DNA of 64,000 nt from an uncultured Bacteroidota bacterium (GCA_903853805.1 CAINUN010000055.1:1-64000), one strand, 5' to 3'; shown: positions 9,461-19,067, counted from the first letter of the stretch. Program-made: numbers and translations. Notes: generated from the sequence alone by a model not told the origin.

Positions 9461-9685
9461 ATGGAAACGGTCATCAAAATCAATACAGACTTACTGAATC
9501 TTGATATCATAGAAGGTATTAAGAAGATGTTTCCACATAAAACTGTTGAAATATCCATTCAACCTGCTGATGAAACCGAATATATCCTTCAATCGCCTAA
9601 TAATGCCGCCGAAATTCAAGAAAGGATAGAACAATATAAAACTCAAAATAATACTGTAAAACTCAATCCTGATGAGCTTTTATGA
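9461..9685 (+). CDS. Antitoxin of a YoeB-type module
   Basis: A 74-residue protein with a beta-alpha N-terminal part (VIKINTDLLN, IIEGIKKMF), the pattern IQPADETEYIL in the middle and a charged C-terminal helix (AAEIQERIEQYK). This is the size and style of the small antitoxins paired with Txe/YoeB toxins in Bacteroidota. Its stop (TGA 9683-9685) overlaps the toxin ATG (9682) as ATGA, typical of translational coupling. It should bind its toxin through the C-terminal helix and repress the shared promoter. It is intact while the toxin is frameshifted. Confidence 0.7.
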   Translation: METVIKINTDLLNLDIIEGIKKMFPHKTVEISIQPADETEYILQSPNNAAEIQERIEQYKTQNNTVKLNPDELL

Positions 9686-9943
9686 AAAACATTGAGTTCG
9701 TTTCGCAGGCATTTAAAGAATATCAAAAATTGGATAGAAACTGACCGAAAAACAGCACTAAGAATAGGGGATTTAATAAAAGATATTTTGCGCCATCCAT
9801 TTGAAGGAATGGGAAAACCTGAAGCATTAAAATATCAATTTAAAGGATGTTGGAGCAGACGAATTGACCACGAACATAGGTTGATATATATGGTTACAGA
9901 AACAGCTATTGTTATTGTTTCTTGTTATTCTCATTATCAATAG
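9682..9943 (+). pseudogene. YoeB/Txe-family toxin with a +1 frameshift in an A5 run
   Basis: From ATG 9682 the frame reads MKNIEFVSQAFKEYQ and hits a stop 20 codons in. The remaining YoeB sequence (WIETDRKTALRIGDLIKDI, then PFEGMGKPEALK, WSRRIDHEHRLIY and CYSHYQ) is all in the next frame, to 9943. Removing one A from the run 9725-9729 joins the halves into an 86-residue protein colinear with YoeB, including the SRR-ID-EHRLIY core and the terminal His-Tyr used in mRNA cleavage. So the ribosome-dependent RNase appears broken by a single insertion. A homopolymer sequencing error is possible. The ATGA overlap with the antitoxin fixes the start. Confidence 0.8.
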
Positions 9944-9977
9944 CAGCCACATTCAGGAAAAATATAAACATATTCCA

Positions 9978-10023
9978 ACCTCGTCCTCTTTTATAAAGAT
10001 GTAACAGCATCGCGTTTGCGGTG
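9978..10023. repeat. Degenerate copy of the CCTCGTCC double-hairpin repeat
   Basis: Begins AACCTCGTCCTC and continues through GATGTAACAGC and CGCGTTTGCGG. It matches the order of elements at 52481-52532 and 53476-53530 but with the first hairpin decayed. It lies just upstream of mtaB. Confidence 0.5.
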
Positions 10024-10048
10024 GTTTAATTAGTTTTGCTCGCTTTAT

Positions 10049-11323
10049 ATGTCTTCCACTAAAACAGTTGCATTTCATACCCTTGGTTGTAAACTTAATT
10101 TTTCTGAAACCTCAACACTCAGTCGCAGCCTTGAGGCTGAGGGTTTTAGAAAGATAGGTTTTGATGAACATGCCGATGTGTATGTTATCAATACTTGTTC
10201 TGTTACGGATAATGCCGATAAAGAATGCCGTCAAATTGTTAGAAGAATCAATAGAAGGTCGCCGGAGAGTCTTGTGGTGATTACAGGATGTTATGCCCAA
10301 CTAAAACCTGAAGAAATAGCTTCGATAGAAGGAGTGGATTTGGTTTTGGGCGCTGCCGAAAAATTTAATTTAGCCCGTCATTTAAGTGAGTTCAAAAAAG
10401 GAGATAGCACTAAGATTTGTTCTTGCGATATTGAAGCAATAGAGGGCTTTAATAGTTCCTATTCGCTCAATGACAGAACAAGAACTTTCTTAAAGGTTCA
10501 AGATGGCTGCGATTATAATTGCACCTTTTGCACTATTCCTTTGGCTCGTGGTCATAGTCGCAGCGATAGTATTGCCAATGTTCTTCGGAATGTAGCTGAA
10601 CTTGCCAATGCAGGCACCAAAGAAATAGTGTTGACAGGCATTAATCTTGGCGATTTTGGTAAAGGAAATGCAGGCGGAAAAATGAAGGAAGAAAACTTCT
10701 TCGATTTGGTTCAAGAGCTTGATAAAGTGAAAGGCATTGAGCGCTTCCGTATTTCCTCTATAGAACCCAATTTGCTGACCAATGAAATTATTGAGTTTGT
10801 AGCAAGGTCTCAAAAGTTCATGCCTCATTTTCATATTCCCTTGCAAAGTGGAAGCGATGAAATTCTTGGCAAGATGCGTCGTCGTTATCGCAGCGATTTG
10901 TATGCAGAGCGCGTGGCAGCTATTAAAAAGATAATGCCGCATTGTTGCATTGGTGTGGATGTGATTGTAGGTTTTCCGTCAGAAAGCGATGCATTGTTTC
11001 AAGAGACTTACCAATTTCTTTTAGACCTTGACATTTCTTACCTGCATGTATTTACCTACAGCGAAAGAGCTGATACACAAGCACTAGAAATAAAACCTGT
11101 TGTACCTATTCCTATTCGGAATGAAAGAAATAAACTTTTGCGTCAGCTTTCATTTAGAAAGATGAAAGTATTTGAAGCACAGCATGAAGGAACAACTAGA
11201 AAAGTGCTTTTTGAAAGTGCTGATAAAAAAGGAATGATGGAAGGATATACGGATAACTACATCAAAGTTCAAACGCCTTATAAAGCCGAGTGGACCAATA
11301 ATTTAATTGATTGGAAACTGTAG
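10049..11323 (+). CDS. mtaB: tRNA (N6-threonylcarbamoyladenosine(37)-C2)-methylthiotransferase
   Basis: A 424-residue radical-SAM methylthiotransferase that converts t6A37 to ms2t6A37 in ANN-decoding tRNAs. The N-terminal MTTase domain has its three cluster cysteines (C14 in TLGCKLN, C50 in VINTCSVT, C81 in ITGCYA). The radical-SAM motif CDYNCTFC follows at C154, C158 and C161, then the TIM-barrel signature IPLQSGSDEIL. The C-terminal part is a TRAM-like RNA-binding region. Length and motif order fit MtaB rather than MiaB (the C-x3-C-x2-C context and the N-terminal HTLGCKLN). It is followed 24 bases later by an rRNA methyltransferase gene, giving a small RNA-modification pair. Confidence 0.9.
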   Translation: MSSTKTVAFHTLGCKLNFSETSTLSRSLEAEGFRKIGFDEHADVYVINTCSVTDNADKECRQIVRRINRRSPESLVVITGCYAQLKPEEIASIEGVDLVLGAAEKFNLARHLSEFKKGDSTKICSCDIEAIEGFNSSYSLNDRTRTFLKVQDGCDYNCTFCTIPLARGHSRSDSIANVLRNVAELANAGTKEIVLTGINLGDFGKGNAGGKMKEENFFDLVQELDKVKGIERFRISSIEPNLLTNEIIEFVARSQKFMPHFHIPLQSGSDEILGKMRRRYRSDLYAERVAAIKKIMPHCCIGVDVIVGFPSESDALFQETYQFLLDLDISYLHVFTYSERADTQALEIKPVVPIPIRNERNKLLRQLSFRKMKVFEAQHEGTTRKVLFESADKKGMMEGYTDNYIKVQTPYKAEWTNNLIDWKL

Positions 11324-11347
11324 TTTCACGCCTCAATATCATACACT

Positions 11348-12706
11348 GTGCTTCCGCCTAATTTTCTTTCTCATTTAAAAGATGTTCCAGGAATTAACTT
11401 GGAAACATTTGTGAAAGCACATCAAATTGCTTCATTAACCTCCATACGAAAACATCCTTTAAAGAGTCAAACACATTTCAACGATAACAAACAAGTTCCT
11501 TGGTGTTCGTCAGGTTATTATTTGCAAGAAAGACCGGTGTTTACACTCGACCCCTTGTTTCATGCAGGTGCCTATTATGTTCAAGAAGCATCTTCCATGT
11601 TTCTAGATTATTTGGTTCGCAAAATTTTTCCTGAAAGAAAAAACCTCCGCGTTTTAGACCTATGTGCAGCACCCGGTGGGAAGTCAACTTTACTTGCATC
11701 CTTACTCGATGAAAGTTCTTTGTTGTTATCCAATGAAGTGATAAGAACACGAGCTTCAATTCTTGAAGAAAATGTTGTGCGTTGGGGATATACCAACAAT
11801 TGGGTTTGCAGCAACGATCCCAAAGATATTGGCAAGCTAAAAGGCTACTTCGATTTAATAGTTGTTGATGCTCCTTGTAGCGGTTCGGGTTTGTTTCGTA
11901 AGGATGCAAAAGCAATGGAAGAATGGAGTGAAGCCAATGTTCAATTGTGTAGTCAGCGGCAACAAAGAATACTTGCTGATGTATGGGATGCATTGAAAGA
12001 AAATGGCGTGTTGATTTATGCAACCTGTTCTTATTCACGCGAAGAAGATGAAGCTATTTTAGGATGGTTGCAAAGTGAATTTTTGGTATCCGGTTTTGAA
12101 ATAAATGTGCCAACAGAGTGGGGGATAGTTGAATCGAAAGTGAAGGACTTAATTGGCTATCGTTTCTTTCCTGACAATGTAAATGGAGAAGGCTTTTTTA
12201 TTGCAGCCATTCAAAAAAAAGAAAGTATTGACACCATCAAAGCGCCTAAACAAAAATCGCTACACGATGAAAAACAATGGTTGTCATCAAAGCACTTACT
12301 GATTGAAAAGGATTTTCGTTGTGTACAAGATCAGCCCAATGAATATCATGCTATTGAAACCGCACACGAACAAGATTATTATTTGCTAAAGCAGTTTGTT
12401 TATTTAAGGAAATTGGGCGTTCAGCTAGGAAGTCCTTCTGTCAAAGATTGGTTGCCTTCGCACGAAATCGCATTGAGTGTAGATAGGTGTCAATCTCTCC
12501 CCATCTTTGAATTGAATAAGGAACAAGCTTTAAGGTTTTTGAAAAAGGAAAATTTTGAAGCCAATCAGTTACCCAAAGGTTGGTTATTGCTCACTTATCA
12601 AGGGTTAGGTTTAGGTTGGATAAAATCATTGGGCAACAGGTTTAATAATTACCTGCCCAAGCATTGGCGCATACGCATGGAAATACCTGATGAAGAATGG
12701 CAGTAA
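11348..12706 (+). CDS. NOL1/NOP2/Sun-family rRNA cytosine-C5 methyltransferase (RsmF-like)
   Basis: A 452-residue S-adenosylmethionine-dependent methyltransferase for 5-methylcytosine in rRNA. The SAM-binding loop LDLCAAPGGKS is at about 103-113. The release cysteine is C177 in DAPCSGSG and the nucleophile is C227 in ATCSYS, both intact. The C-terminal 150 residues form the PUA-like domain seen in RsmF (KGWLLLTYQGLGLGWIK). The start appears to be a GTG at 11348; there is no nearby ATG and homologous sequence begins immediately. It lies 24 bases after mtaB, probably one operon. Confidence 0.85.
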   Translation: MLPPNFLSHLKDVPGINLETFVKAHQIASLTSIRKHPLKSQTHFNDNKQVPWCSSGYYLQERPVFTLDPLFHAGAYYVQEASSMFLDYLVRKIFPERKNLRVLDLCAAPGGKSTLLASLLDESSLLLSNEVIRTRASILEENVVRWGYTNNWVCSNDPKDIGKLKGYFDLIVVDAPCSGSGLFRKDAKAMEEWSEANVQLCSQRQQRILADVWDALKENGVLIYATCSYSREEDEAILGWLQSEFLVSGFEINVPTEWGIVESKVKDLIGYRFFPDNVNGEGFFIAAIQKKESIDTIKAPKQKSLHDEKQWLSSKHLLIEKDFRCVQDQPNEYHAIETAHEQDYYLLKQFVYLRKLGVQLGSPSVKDWLPSHEIALSVDRCQSLPIFELNKEQALRFLKKENFEANQLPKGWLLLTYQGLGLGWIKSLGNRFNNYLPKHWRIRMEIPDEEWQ

Positions 12707-12745
12707 ACTATTTACTTTGTAACTGTTTTTATGAATGACATCTTT

Positions 12746-13735
12746 ATGAAAAGGCAATTGCTTTTGTTTGTTGCTATTTTATGTTCGTTTTATGCTTATG
12801 CGCAAAAGAACGATTCTCTGTTTGTAAAATTAGAGGATAAAGGCTGGAGTTTTCCCTACAAAAGAGTACGAGGAGAAACCATTTTTAGTATTGCTCATAA
12901 ATTTCATGTGCCACCTGCTATTATGGCCGATTATAATCAAATCAATTTTCAACAAGACGTCAATACAATTCTGAAATTGCAGGTGCCTGTTGCAGCTTAT
13001 AATTTTACTAAAATCAAAGAAGGTGAAGTGAAGCCACTTTATTTCAGAGCCAATAGTGAAACAAGTTTACGTCAAATAGCAAAGACATCACAGGTTAGTC
13101 AAAAGACCTTGCAAGAATGGAATAACACTTATACCAACGAACTAAAAAATGGGCAAGTGCTATTAGTAGGTTGGGTTATGTATGATGCTACAAATTTGAC
13201 TCAAGAAAAGAGAGTAGAACCTCCTGTTGTCATAACAAACAACACCAAAACCACTAAAGACACTGCTCATAAATCTCTTACCAATTCAAAGCCAATAAAT
13301 GGCAATCAAGTAATAGCGCATCCAATTGAAATTCCTTTAAAAGATACCTCAAATAACGTCTTACTAAAAGAACCAATCGCTGCCGCACCCATTGATTCCA
13401 CATTGAATATTGAAGGAGAAAAACTCTTTTTAGAACAAAATGTTTCAGAAGAATTTGCAGCTATTGAACGAGGCTCTTCGGTTTTCTTCAAGCGAGCAGG
13501 TAAAACTGGGAATGGTATTTTTTATGCATTTCATAATGTTGCCAAAAAAGGAACAATAATCAAAGTCACAAACGTTGGTAATGAACGTGTTATTTATGCC
13601 CGCGTAATAGGACCTCTACCTAAAACGAATCAATATTACAACAGCATTATTGGCATTAGCAGCGATGCAAGAGCAGCCTTAGATGCAAGAGATGAAAAAG
13701 CTTGGGTGGAAATCAAGTATTCGCCATCAAAATAA
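12746..13735 (+). CDS. Secreted LysM peptidoglycan-binding protein
   Basis: Signal peptide MKRQLLLFVAILCSFYAYAQ; I chose the ATG at 12746 rather than 12731 because it opens the signal peptide directly. Two LysM-like modules follow (GETIFSIAHKFHVPPAIM and SETSLRQIAKTSQVSQKTL), then a Thr/Lys-rich linker, then a C-terminal barrel (GNGIFYAFHNVAKKGTIIKV to the end) resembling the double-psi barrel of RlpA-like proteins. It should act in the periplasm on or near peptidoglycan. The catalytic Asp/His of lytic RlpA is not obvious, so binding only is possible. It sits alone between the methyltransferase and a convergent small gene. Confidence 0.8.
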   Translation: MKRQLLLFVAILCSFYAYAQKNDSLFVKLEDKGWSFPYKRVRGETIFSIAHKFHVPPAIMADYNQINFQQDVNTILKLQVPVAAYNFTKIKEGEVKPLYFRANSETSLRQIAKTSQVSQKTLQEWNNTYTNELKNGQVLLVGWVMYDATNLTQEKRVEPPVVITNNTKTTKDTAHKSLTNSKPINGNQVIAHPIEIPLKDTSNNVLLKEPIAAAPIDSTLNIEGEKLFLEQNVSEEFAAIERGSSVFFKRAGKTGNGIFYAFHNVAKKGTIIKVTNVGNERVIYARVIGPLPKTNQYYNSIIGISSDARAALDARDEKAWVEIKYSPSK

Positions 13736-13951
13736 CTACCAAGTCCATCTACATTTCTTACAGAAATAAGTATTGTTATTGCCCCTTGCAAAAAAGAATA
13801 GATAGAGTCTTGCTAAAATTGATTTTTTGATTTTTACGATATGCTTGCTTCCACAACGACGACAATGCTTTTCTTGAAAGCTTTTTGATTTTTTTCTTCC
13901 TAAAACATTCTTTGCAGCTTGTTGAGGAAATGAATCATCATTATAATCCAT
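13736..13951 (-). CDS. Small zinc-ribbon-like protein
   Basis: A 71-residue protein with two CxxC knuckles (C30/C33 and C64/C67) separated by about 30 residues containing a hydrophobic ARLYLFFFARG stretch: a four-cysteine zinc ribbon. Basic overall. Its stop codon abuts the stop of the LysM gene, so the two converge with no intergenic space. Function unknown; the fold suggests nucleic-acid or protein binding. The spaced cysteine pairs support a real gene. Confidence 0.6.
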   Translation of the reverse strand: MDYNDDSFPQQAAKNVLGRKKSKSFQEKHCRRCGSKHIVKIKKSILARLYLFFFARGNNNTYFCKKCRWTW

Positions 13952-14280
13952 AGTAGAAAAAGGGGTGTTGACTTATAGTGGTTGGTGCAAAAATAATAAT
14001 TTACATGTAATCTAAATGTAAAAATCAATGAAAGTTTAAGTAGTTTGAATTGGACAGAAAATTGCTAATTGGATAAATGGGAAAGGTGGCTGTATCAAAA
14101 ACAAAATTGACTTCACGAGTATCGCTAATTTCTTCACTGGTATTTCTTTATTGCTCTAATATAAAATGACTACTTCAGGCTTTTTTAAATAGTCCTTTCA
14201 ATCGCTAATATAATTTCGATTATTTGTTGTTACTTCTTTACTCCTTGTGATTCTACTTTTTAGTTTCTACTTTTGAATTC
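13952..14280. other. Intergenic region with no recognised feature
   Basis: 329 AT-rich bases between the zinc-ribbon gene (divergent) and holB. The only structure I see is TTACATGTAATCTAAATGTAA around 14001-14021, which holds weak inverted repeats. I recognise no ORF, terminator or RNA. Confidence 0.5.
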
Positions 14281-15417
14281 ATGTTATTCAAACAAATTGT
14301 TGGTCAAAAAAATGCAAAGAATGGTTTCTTGAAAATGTGGGAAAGCAATCATCTTCCTCATGCATTGATGATTGTGGGAGAAGAAGGGACTGGTGGTTTG
14401 CCTTTTGCTTTGGCCATTACTCAATTCGTTTTTTGTAAGGAGAAAAAAAATGGTGATGCTTGTGGAGTTTGCTCCGATTGTAATAAGGTTTCGAGGTTAG
14501 AACATGCCGATTTTCATCTTTCTTTCCCAGCAATATCGCCTAAGACAGGAACCAAGGCGATGAGCAGATATTTCATTCAAGAGTTTCGAGAGTTTGTTGC
14601 ACAAACACCTTATGCATCAGTATTTGATTGGCTTCAATTCATCAATGCAGAAAACAAACAGGGAAATATTCCTGCTGAAGAATGCCGAGAGATTATTGAC
14701 AAACTCAACCTCAAATCTTATGAAGGGGGCAAGAAAATTCAAATAATATGGATGGCAGAATATCTAGGGAAGGAAGGCAACATTCTATTGAAATTGATAG
14801 AAGAACCACCTGCCGACACCCTGCTGATTCTTGTTGCTGAAAACTTGGAAGAGGTATTAACTACCATTCAGTCGAGAACACAGCTCATTCGTCTTTCTCC
14901 TATTCATGCTGCCGATATTGCACAAGGTTTGACAGATCGTTCTCTTGCCGATACAAAGAAAGCAGCTCAAATTGCCCACCTTTCTAACGGAAGTTTTGCA
15001 GAAGCCTTGCGTCTTTCACAACATACTGAAAATGATTTGTTTCCTGAGGTGCGTCGTTGGTTCAATGCCTTGTTCACCAACAACGGAATTGAATTAGTGA
15101 AGTTTGCTGACGACCTTTCTAAAGATGGTAGAGAGCAACAAAAGAACTTGTTGCAATACACTATACAATTGTTGGAACAAGCCATCAAATTACGTTACTT
15201 ACCACATATACAACCACCATTGCCAGAGGAAGAAGCTCAATTTGTTAGAAAATTGTCGAAGCATCCTGTAACATTTGATGCCTTACAAAAAATGATTGAA
15301 TCAATTTCTAAAATCATTTACCACATAGAAAGAAACGCACACAGCAAAACTCAAATACTATCACTTTCGGTGCAACTAATCTATTTTATTCAAGGGAAAA
15401 AATTTCCAATGTTATAA
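14281..15417 (+). CDS. holB: DNA polymerase III delta-prime subunit
   Basis: A 378-residue clamp-loader subunit. The AAA+ fold starts at LFKQIVGQKNAK. The P-loop is degenerate (GEEGTGGLPFA lacks the Lys), as usual for delta-prime, which does not hydrolyse ATP. A zinc module follows (CKEKKNGDACGVCSDC, four Cys), then the SRTQLIRL segment that corresponds to the arginine-finger SRC motif. The C-terminal helical domain contacts the other clamp-loader subunits. No operon partner is visible; a bidirectional terminator follows at 15498-15536. Confidence 0.85.
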   Translation: MLFKQIVGQKNAKNGFLKMWESNHLPHALMIVGEEGTGGLPFALAITQFVFCKEKKNGDACGVCSDCNKVSRLEHADFHLSFPAISPKTGTKAMSRYFIQEFREFVAQTPYASVFDWLQFINAENKQGNIPAEECREIIDKLNLKSYEGGKKIQIIWMAEYLGKEGNILLKLIEEPPADTLLILVAENLEEVLTTIQSRTQLIRLSPIHAADIAQGLTDRSLADTKKAAQIAHLSNGSFAEALRLSQHTENDLFPEVRRWFNALFTNNGIELVKFADDLSKDGREQQKNLLQYTIQLLEQAIKLRYLPHIQPPLPEEEAQFVRKLSKHPVTFDALQKMIESISKIIYHIERNAHSKTQILSLSVQLIYFIQGKKFPML

Positions 15418-15497
15418 TAGTTTGAGGATTGCATTAATGATTGCAATGCTTACTTATTTTCAAGCACTCATTCAAAAGGATGCTTATCAACTCAGTA

Positions 15498-15536
15498 AAA
15501 TAAAAAAGCCACCTCAAAAAGATGGCTTTTTTATTT
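15498..15536. terminator. Bidirectional intrinsic terminator between convergent genes
   Basis: AAATAAAAAAGCCA (15498-15511) pairs perfectly with TGGCTTTTTTATTT (15523-15536) around an 11-nt loop. A-run and T-run flanks make it work in both directions, serving holB (+) and the metallopeptidase gene at 15556-18477 (-). Confidence 0.85.
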
Positions 15537-15555
15537 TAGAAAAGGCGTAATCGAA

Positions 15556-18477
15556 TTAATGATTAACAATTAATTTTTGGGATTGAATTGAGTTTTTAGT
15601 TTTTATTGAAATCATATACACTCCATTAGCAACGTTGTTCAGAGGAATAGTTATCGCATTAACGGCAATCAATTCAATGTGTGAAATTTGTTTACCAGTA
15701 AGATCGTTGATACTTACATAACCTGTTGTTGGTTGCTGTAATTCAATCATTACATTGTTGTTTGCAGGGTTTGGATAAATACATGCCTTCAAAGATGTTG
15801 GATCGTTCCCGATTCCTAAAACACTTGTAAGGTCATAAATGAAAATGTCGTCAACAGCAGCTTCAACTGTGCTACCACCTACACCAGCATCAGTTGCTAC
15901 GAACTGCATAATTAGATTAGTAGCCAATGCAATACCAGGTGTGTTTTTCACAGAGAAGATTTTTCTTCTCCAGGTATAATCAGATTTTTTTGTGTTTTCA
16001 ATTGTTGTCCAAATTGAATTACTTGAATCTCTTGCTTGAACTAAAAATGGATCTTCACCAGGATTATTACCACGGTCGTTACCAAACCAACGATAGTATT
16101 CAATGATTGGTTGTGCCATTCCATTTAAATCAAATGCTTGTGTGATAACTGATGTTTTGCCACCATCAACATCTGCTTGTCCAATTGGTGAGGCAGTTGA
16201 AGCGCCGTTTCCTGTAACGAGACATTTTCCTAAACCTACCATAGAATCAGTATGATCAAAACCAGGTTGAACAGGTAAAGCACCTGAGGCAGAATTAAGG
16301 AAAGAACCTACTGGTTTAGCTTGAATCCATTTGCCACTAGTCGCATTATCACCAGTTGCATTTCCAATTGTCCAACCAGTAAGTGCATATTCAAAATCAA
16401 ATCCAAAATCTTTTGAAATACCTACACCAAATTGATAAGGAAGTGTGTTGGCACTCATGCCTAATGAAGGCAAATAATCAAGTGGGAAAGTTGCGCTTAA
16501 AGTATTTGTATTATCAATTAGCCCGAAATAATAATCAACAATTTTACCTTCTGTCAATGCAGGTATTGTCGCCATGAAAGTGTCTGTTGTACCAATTTGA
16601 GTCATCGATAGAGTATCCCATGAAGCACTTCTTTCTTTATAATACATTTTCACACCTGAAAGAAAAGCTGGTGTTGATACTTGTACTTGTGCTTTGATAA
16701 TAATTGGAGTGTTGGCAGTAGGGTGCGGAATTTCTTCGTGTGTTAAAGTTGAGCCGCCCAATAAATAAATACCGTGTTTGGCAAAAGCGGCAACTATTGC
16801 TGTGAAATGTGGTGTGCCATTACTAAGGTTAGCATCATTGTCATCATTCATCAATGCTGAAATAAGTACATCATGATATACTTTACCTTCAGTTCCATCA
16901 GCACCATCGGGTGTATCATAAAGCGTTTTAGCAAAAAGGTTTGCAAATAATAAAGTGTCTCCTGAAAACTGAGATACATCCCACCATGCGCCAGCAATAA
17001 TTTCGCCATCAGCATGTACTTCTCCTACAAGATCTTGAGGGAAAACTTTGGGTGCTTGGTCATAACGACGAATCATTCCTCCGCCACTACCGGGCATAGA
17101 ACCTTTGCCAAGTACAGGGTCGTGTGAAATACTTATTCCCCAACAATCTGCTTCACCTTCATTTAAAGCTCCGTTATTCATAGTGCCAGCACCTTGCCAA
17201 TTGTAGAATTTGTCGTTGATACCATGACCATATTCATGATAAATAATATCGCCGCAGTTGGCAAAAGAATTACAGCCACCACCTGCTGCATAAAAATTGA
17301 TAGAACTACCGTTATAAAATGCATTACATGTACCTGTTACATCCACGTTTGTAGGTAACATTATGTCCATGCCTGTAAATGCAGGGTATTGTCCTTTTTG
17401 ATAATCGTGCACACGATTTACATGAAAGTATGCATTAACGTGGCGTTGACTAGAAGGGGTTGCAATAGGAAAAATATAAGTACCTCCGTTTAGTGTAATT
17501 GTATCTAAGAAAGAAGGAGTTACGTTACTTGAAAGTGCCGCACTTACTTTTGACCATTTGCCTTGCAATTTCATAGTAGCAGTGATTGGCGTTGCTAATG
17601 ATGCGTTGCTGAAATAGCCATTAGAATCTGTATTGTAATTAGTTGTGCCGATTGTCAATTCAAGATTTGCTAATGGTTCTATTGTTGATGGAAGCATTGG
17701 GTTTTGTTTGTAAACATCACCTTTAACCGTTCTATCTACAAAATCATGTACTTTATTTTGACGATATAATATTTCACCACTTCCGGCATCAATATATCCT
17801 TGCAAATCAGCAGGAAGGCTCTTTCCCATTCCTTCAATACGGAAAGAATATGCAGGTCTTAATTCATAGCCATTAGCTGATGGGACTGGAAACCAAACCC
17901 AATTGGCGTCCACAGTTTTATTCGAAACTGTTATGTTAGTCAAATCTTGGTCAACGATTTGCTTGGCATCAGTAACTGAAAGGGTAGGGGCAATATTGTT
18001 AGCAGGGTTGCCATATTCACTCAATTGAATACGCTGTAATTTTCCATCGGGAGTAAATCGGAAACTTAAACGGGAAAAAACAACTTCTCTACCGGCTTTT
18101 GTTTCTTTATAACTTACAAAATGTGCATGACCAGCATTGTAATCTCTTGTAAGTACCCAATCATTTGGATTAATACCAAAATCTGATAATTGTTGGGTCA
18201 TAACATTTTGTGCTTTAGCCAATGGTGTAGTTCCATTTACCGAAACCGTATTCCCAAAAACATCTGAAATATTCCCTGTCATTTGGTCGAGGGTCACCAT
18301 CATACCAGGAAAGTGTTGCTTGGCTTTTTGTATGGTTTCTTTAAAATGTGGTGCTACTGCTTGTTTCATTTTATGAAAACCATTGAATACGGATTTGTTA
18401 TTATTGTCCGTATTTATTTGTGCAAAAACGGAAAAGGAAACAATGGATAAGCCGAAGGATAGAAGTAATGACTTCAT
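15556..18477 (-). CDS. T9SS-secreted zinc metallopeptidase (M36 fungalysin-like)
   Basis: A 973-residue exported peptidase. It has a signal peptide (MKSLLLSFGLSIVSFSVFAQ) and a propeptide-like region (about 25-250) with an FTP/PepSY style. The zinc site is HEYGH (H414, E415, H418) with the third ligand in NEGEAD (Glu440), the gluzincin arrangement of fungalysins (HExxH ... EGxxD). All catalytic residues are present, so it should be active. C-terminal extra domains precede a type A sorting tail (YPNPANNNV to KLIVNH). It acts outside the cell, probably in protein degradation. Monocistronic: a terminator lies downstream and 134 bases separate it from the next minus-strand gene. Confidence 0.85.
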   Translation of the reverse strand: MKSLLLSFGLSIVSFSVFAQINTDNNNKSVFNGFHKMKQAVAPHFKETIQKAKQHFPGMMVTLDQMTGNISDVFGNTVSVNGTTPLAKAQNVMTQQLSDFGINPNDWVLTRDYNAGHAHFVSYKETKAGREVVFSRLSFRFTPDGKLQRIQLSEYGNPANNIAPTLSVTDAKQIVDQDLTNITVSNKTVDANWVWFPVPSANGYELRPAYSFRIEGMGKSLPADLQGYIDAGSGEILYRQNKVHDFVDRTVKGDVYKQNPMLPSTIEPLANLELTIGTTNYNTDSNGYFSNASLATPITATMKLQGKWSKVSAALSSNVTPSFLDTITLNGGTYIFPIATPSSQRHVNAYFHVNRVHDYQKGQYPAFTGMDIMLPTNVDVTGTCNAFYNGSSINFYAAGGGCNSFANCGDIIYHEYGHGINDKFYNWQGAGTMNNGALNEGEADCWGISISHDPVLGKGSMPGSGGGMIRRYDQAPKVFPQDLVGEVHADGEIIAGAWWDVSQFSGDTLLFANLFAKTLYDTPDGADGTEGKVYHDVLISALMNDDNDANLSNGTPHFTAIVAAFAKHGIYLLGGSTLTHEEIPHPTANTPIIIKAQVQVSTPAFLSGVKMYYKERSASWDTLSMTQIGTTDTFMATIPALTEGKIVDYYFGLIDNTNTLSATFPLDYLPSLGMSANTLPYQFGVGISKDFGFDFEYALTGWTIGNATGDNATSGKWIQAKPVGSFLNSASGALPVQPGFDHTDSMVGLGKCLVTGNGASTASPIGQADVDGGKTSVITQAFDLNGMAQPIIEYYRWFGNDRGNNPGEDPFLVQARDSSNSIWTTIENTKKSDYTWRRKIFSVKNTPGIALATNLIMQFVATDAGVGGSTVEAAVDDIFIYDLTSVLGIGNDPTSLKACIYPNPANNNVMIELQQPTTGYVSINDLTGKQISHIELIAVNAITIPLNNVANGVYMISIKTKNSIQSQKLIVNH

Positions 18478-18611
18478 TTTTTTTAAAAATTAGAATTTGT
18501 GGAAATTAATTTGAGCTAAAAATAAGTGTTTTTAGAACGCAACACATGAATAATAGACCAACAGGAAATTATTTTGATAAGAAGATGTTTATTATTGTAT
18601 GTAATTTGTAA

Positions 18612-19067
18612 TTAAGGCTTAATAAAAACGGATGTAGTAAGAATATGATTACTCGTATGCCCTGCTTGATCTTTAATGTAAAATTCAAAATTTACCGTAT
18701 CGCCGTTTGGGTGTTGACTATCTAAAACAAACAATGCAGCAAGCAATTTTAGTGTGGCTGCTCCTTGCAATCCTTTTGAAGGGTCTTTAAGATTATTAGG
18801 AATGTCGGTTGGGAAATAATAATCTTGCCAAGTGCTGTCCCAAGAACTTTTTAAATAGAGGTCTGCACTATCAGAATTCATTCCAAGGTCTGCATCGCCA
18901 TCTGCAAAACCAAAATGGATAAGTATGGTATCTTCGCTGCCTTGAACTATTGAGTCGGTGATGGAACTAAAGTCAATGGACGGAATATTGCTCAGTTTTT
19001 TGGTTTCTTTATTGCAAGAAAACAAAATAACAACTAGAAAAAAAAACAGCACTGAACTCTTTTTCAT
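18612..19067 (-). CDS. Lipoprotein of unknown function
   Basis: 151 residues with a lipoprotein signal (hydrophobic FFFLVVILF, then lipobox FSC with the modified cysteine near residue 18). The mature part contains DTILIHFGFADGDADLG and NFEFYIKDQAGHTSN, a beta-sandwich style seen in small Bacteroidota envelope lipoproteins. It is divergent from the LuxE-like gene with only 12 bases between the start codons, so they share a regulatory region. No enzymatic motif. Confidence 0.75.
   Translation of the reverse strand: MKKSSVLFFFLVVILFSCNKETKKLSNIPSIDFSSITDSIVQGSEDTILIHFGFADGDADLGMNSDSADLYLKSSWDSTWQDYYFPTDIPNNLKDPSKGLQGAATLKLLAALFVLDSQHPNGDTVNFEFYIKDQAGHTSNHILTTSVFIKP

Noticed and set aside
9682-9943. 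Programmed +1 frameshifting in the YoeB gene
   Set aside because: The shift lies in a plain A5 run with no slow codon or structure that I can see, and YoeB genes are normally single-frame. Mutation or error is simpler.
11541-12038. 165-residue minus-strand ORF inside the RsmF-like gene
   Set aside because: The methyltransferase frame is full of family motifs throughout; the opposite ORF has none.
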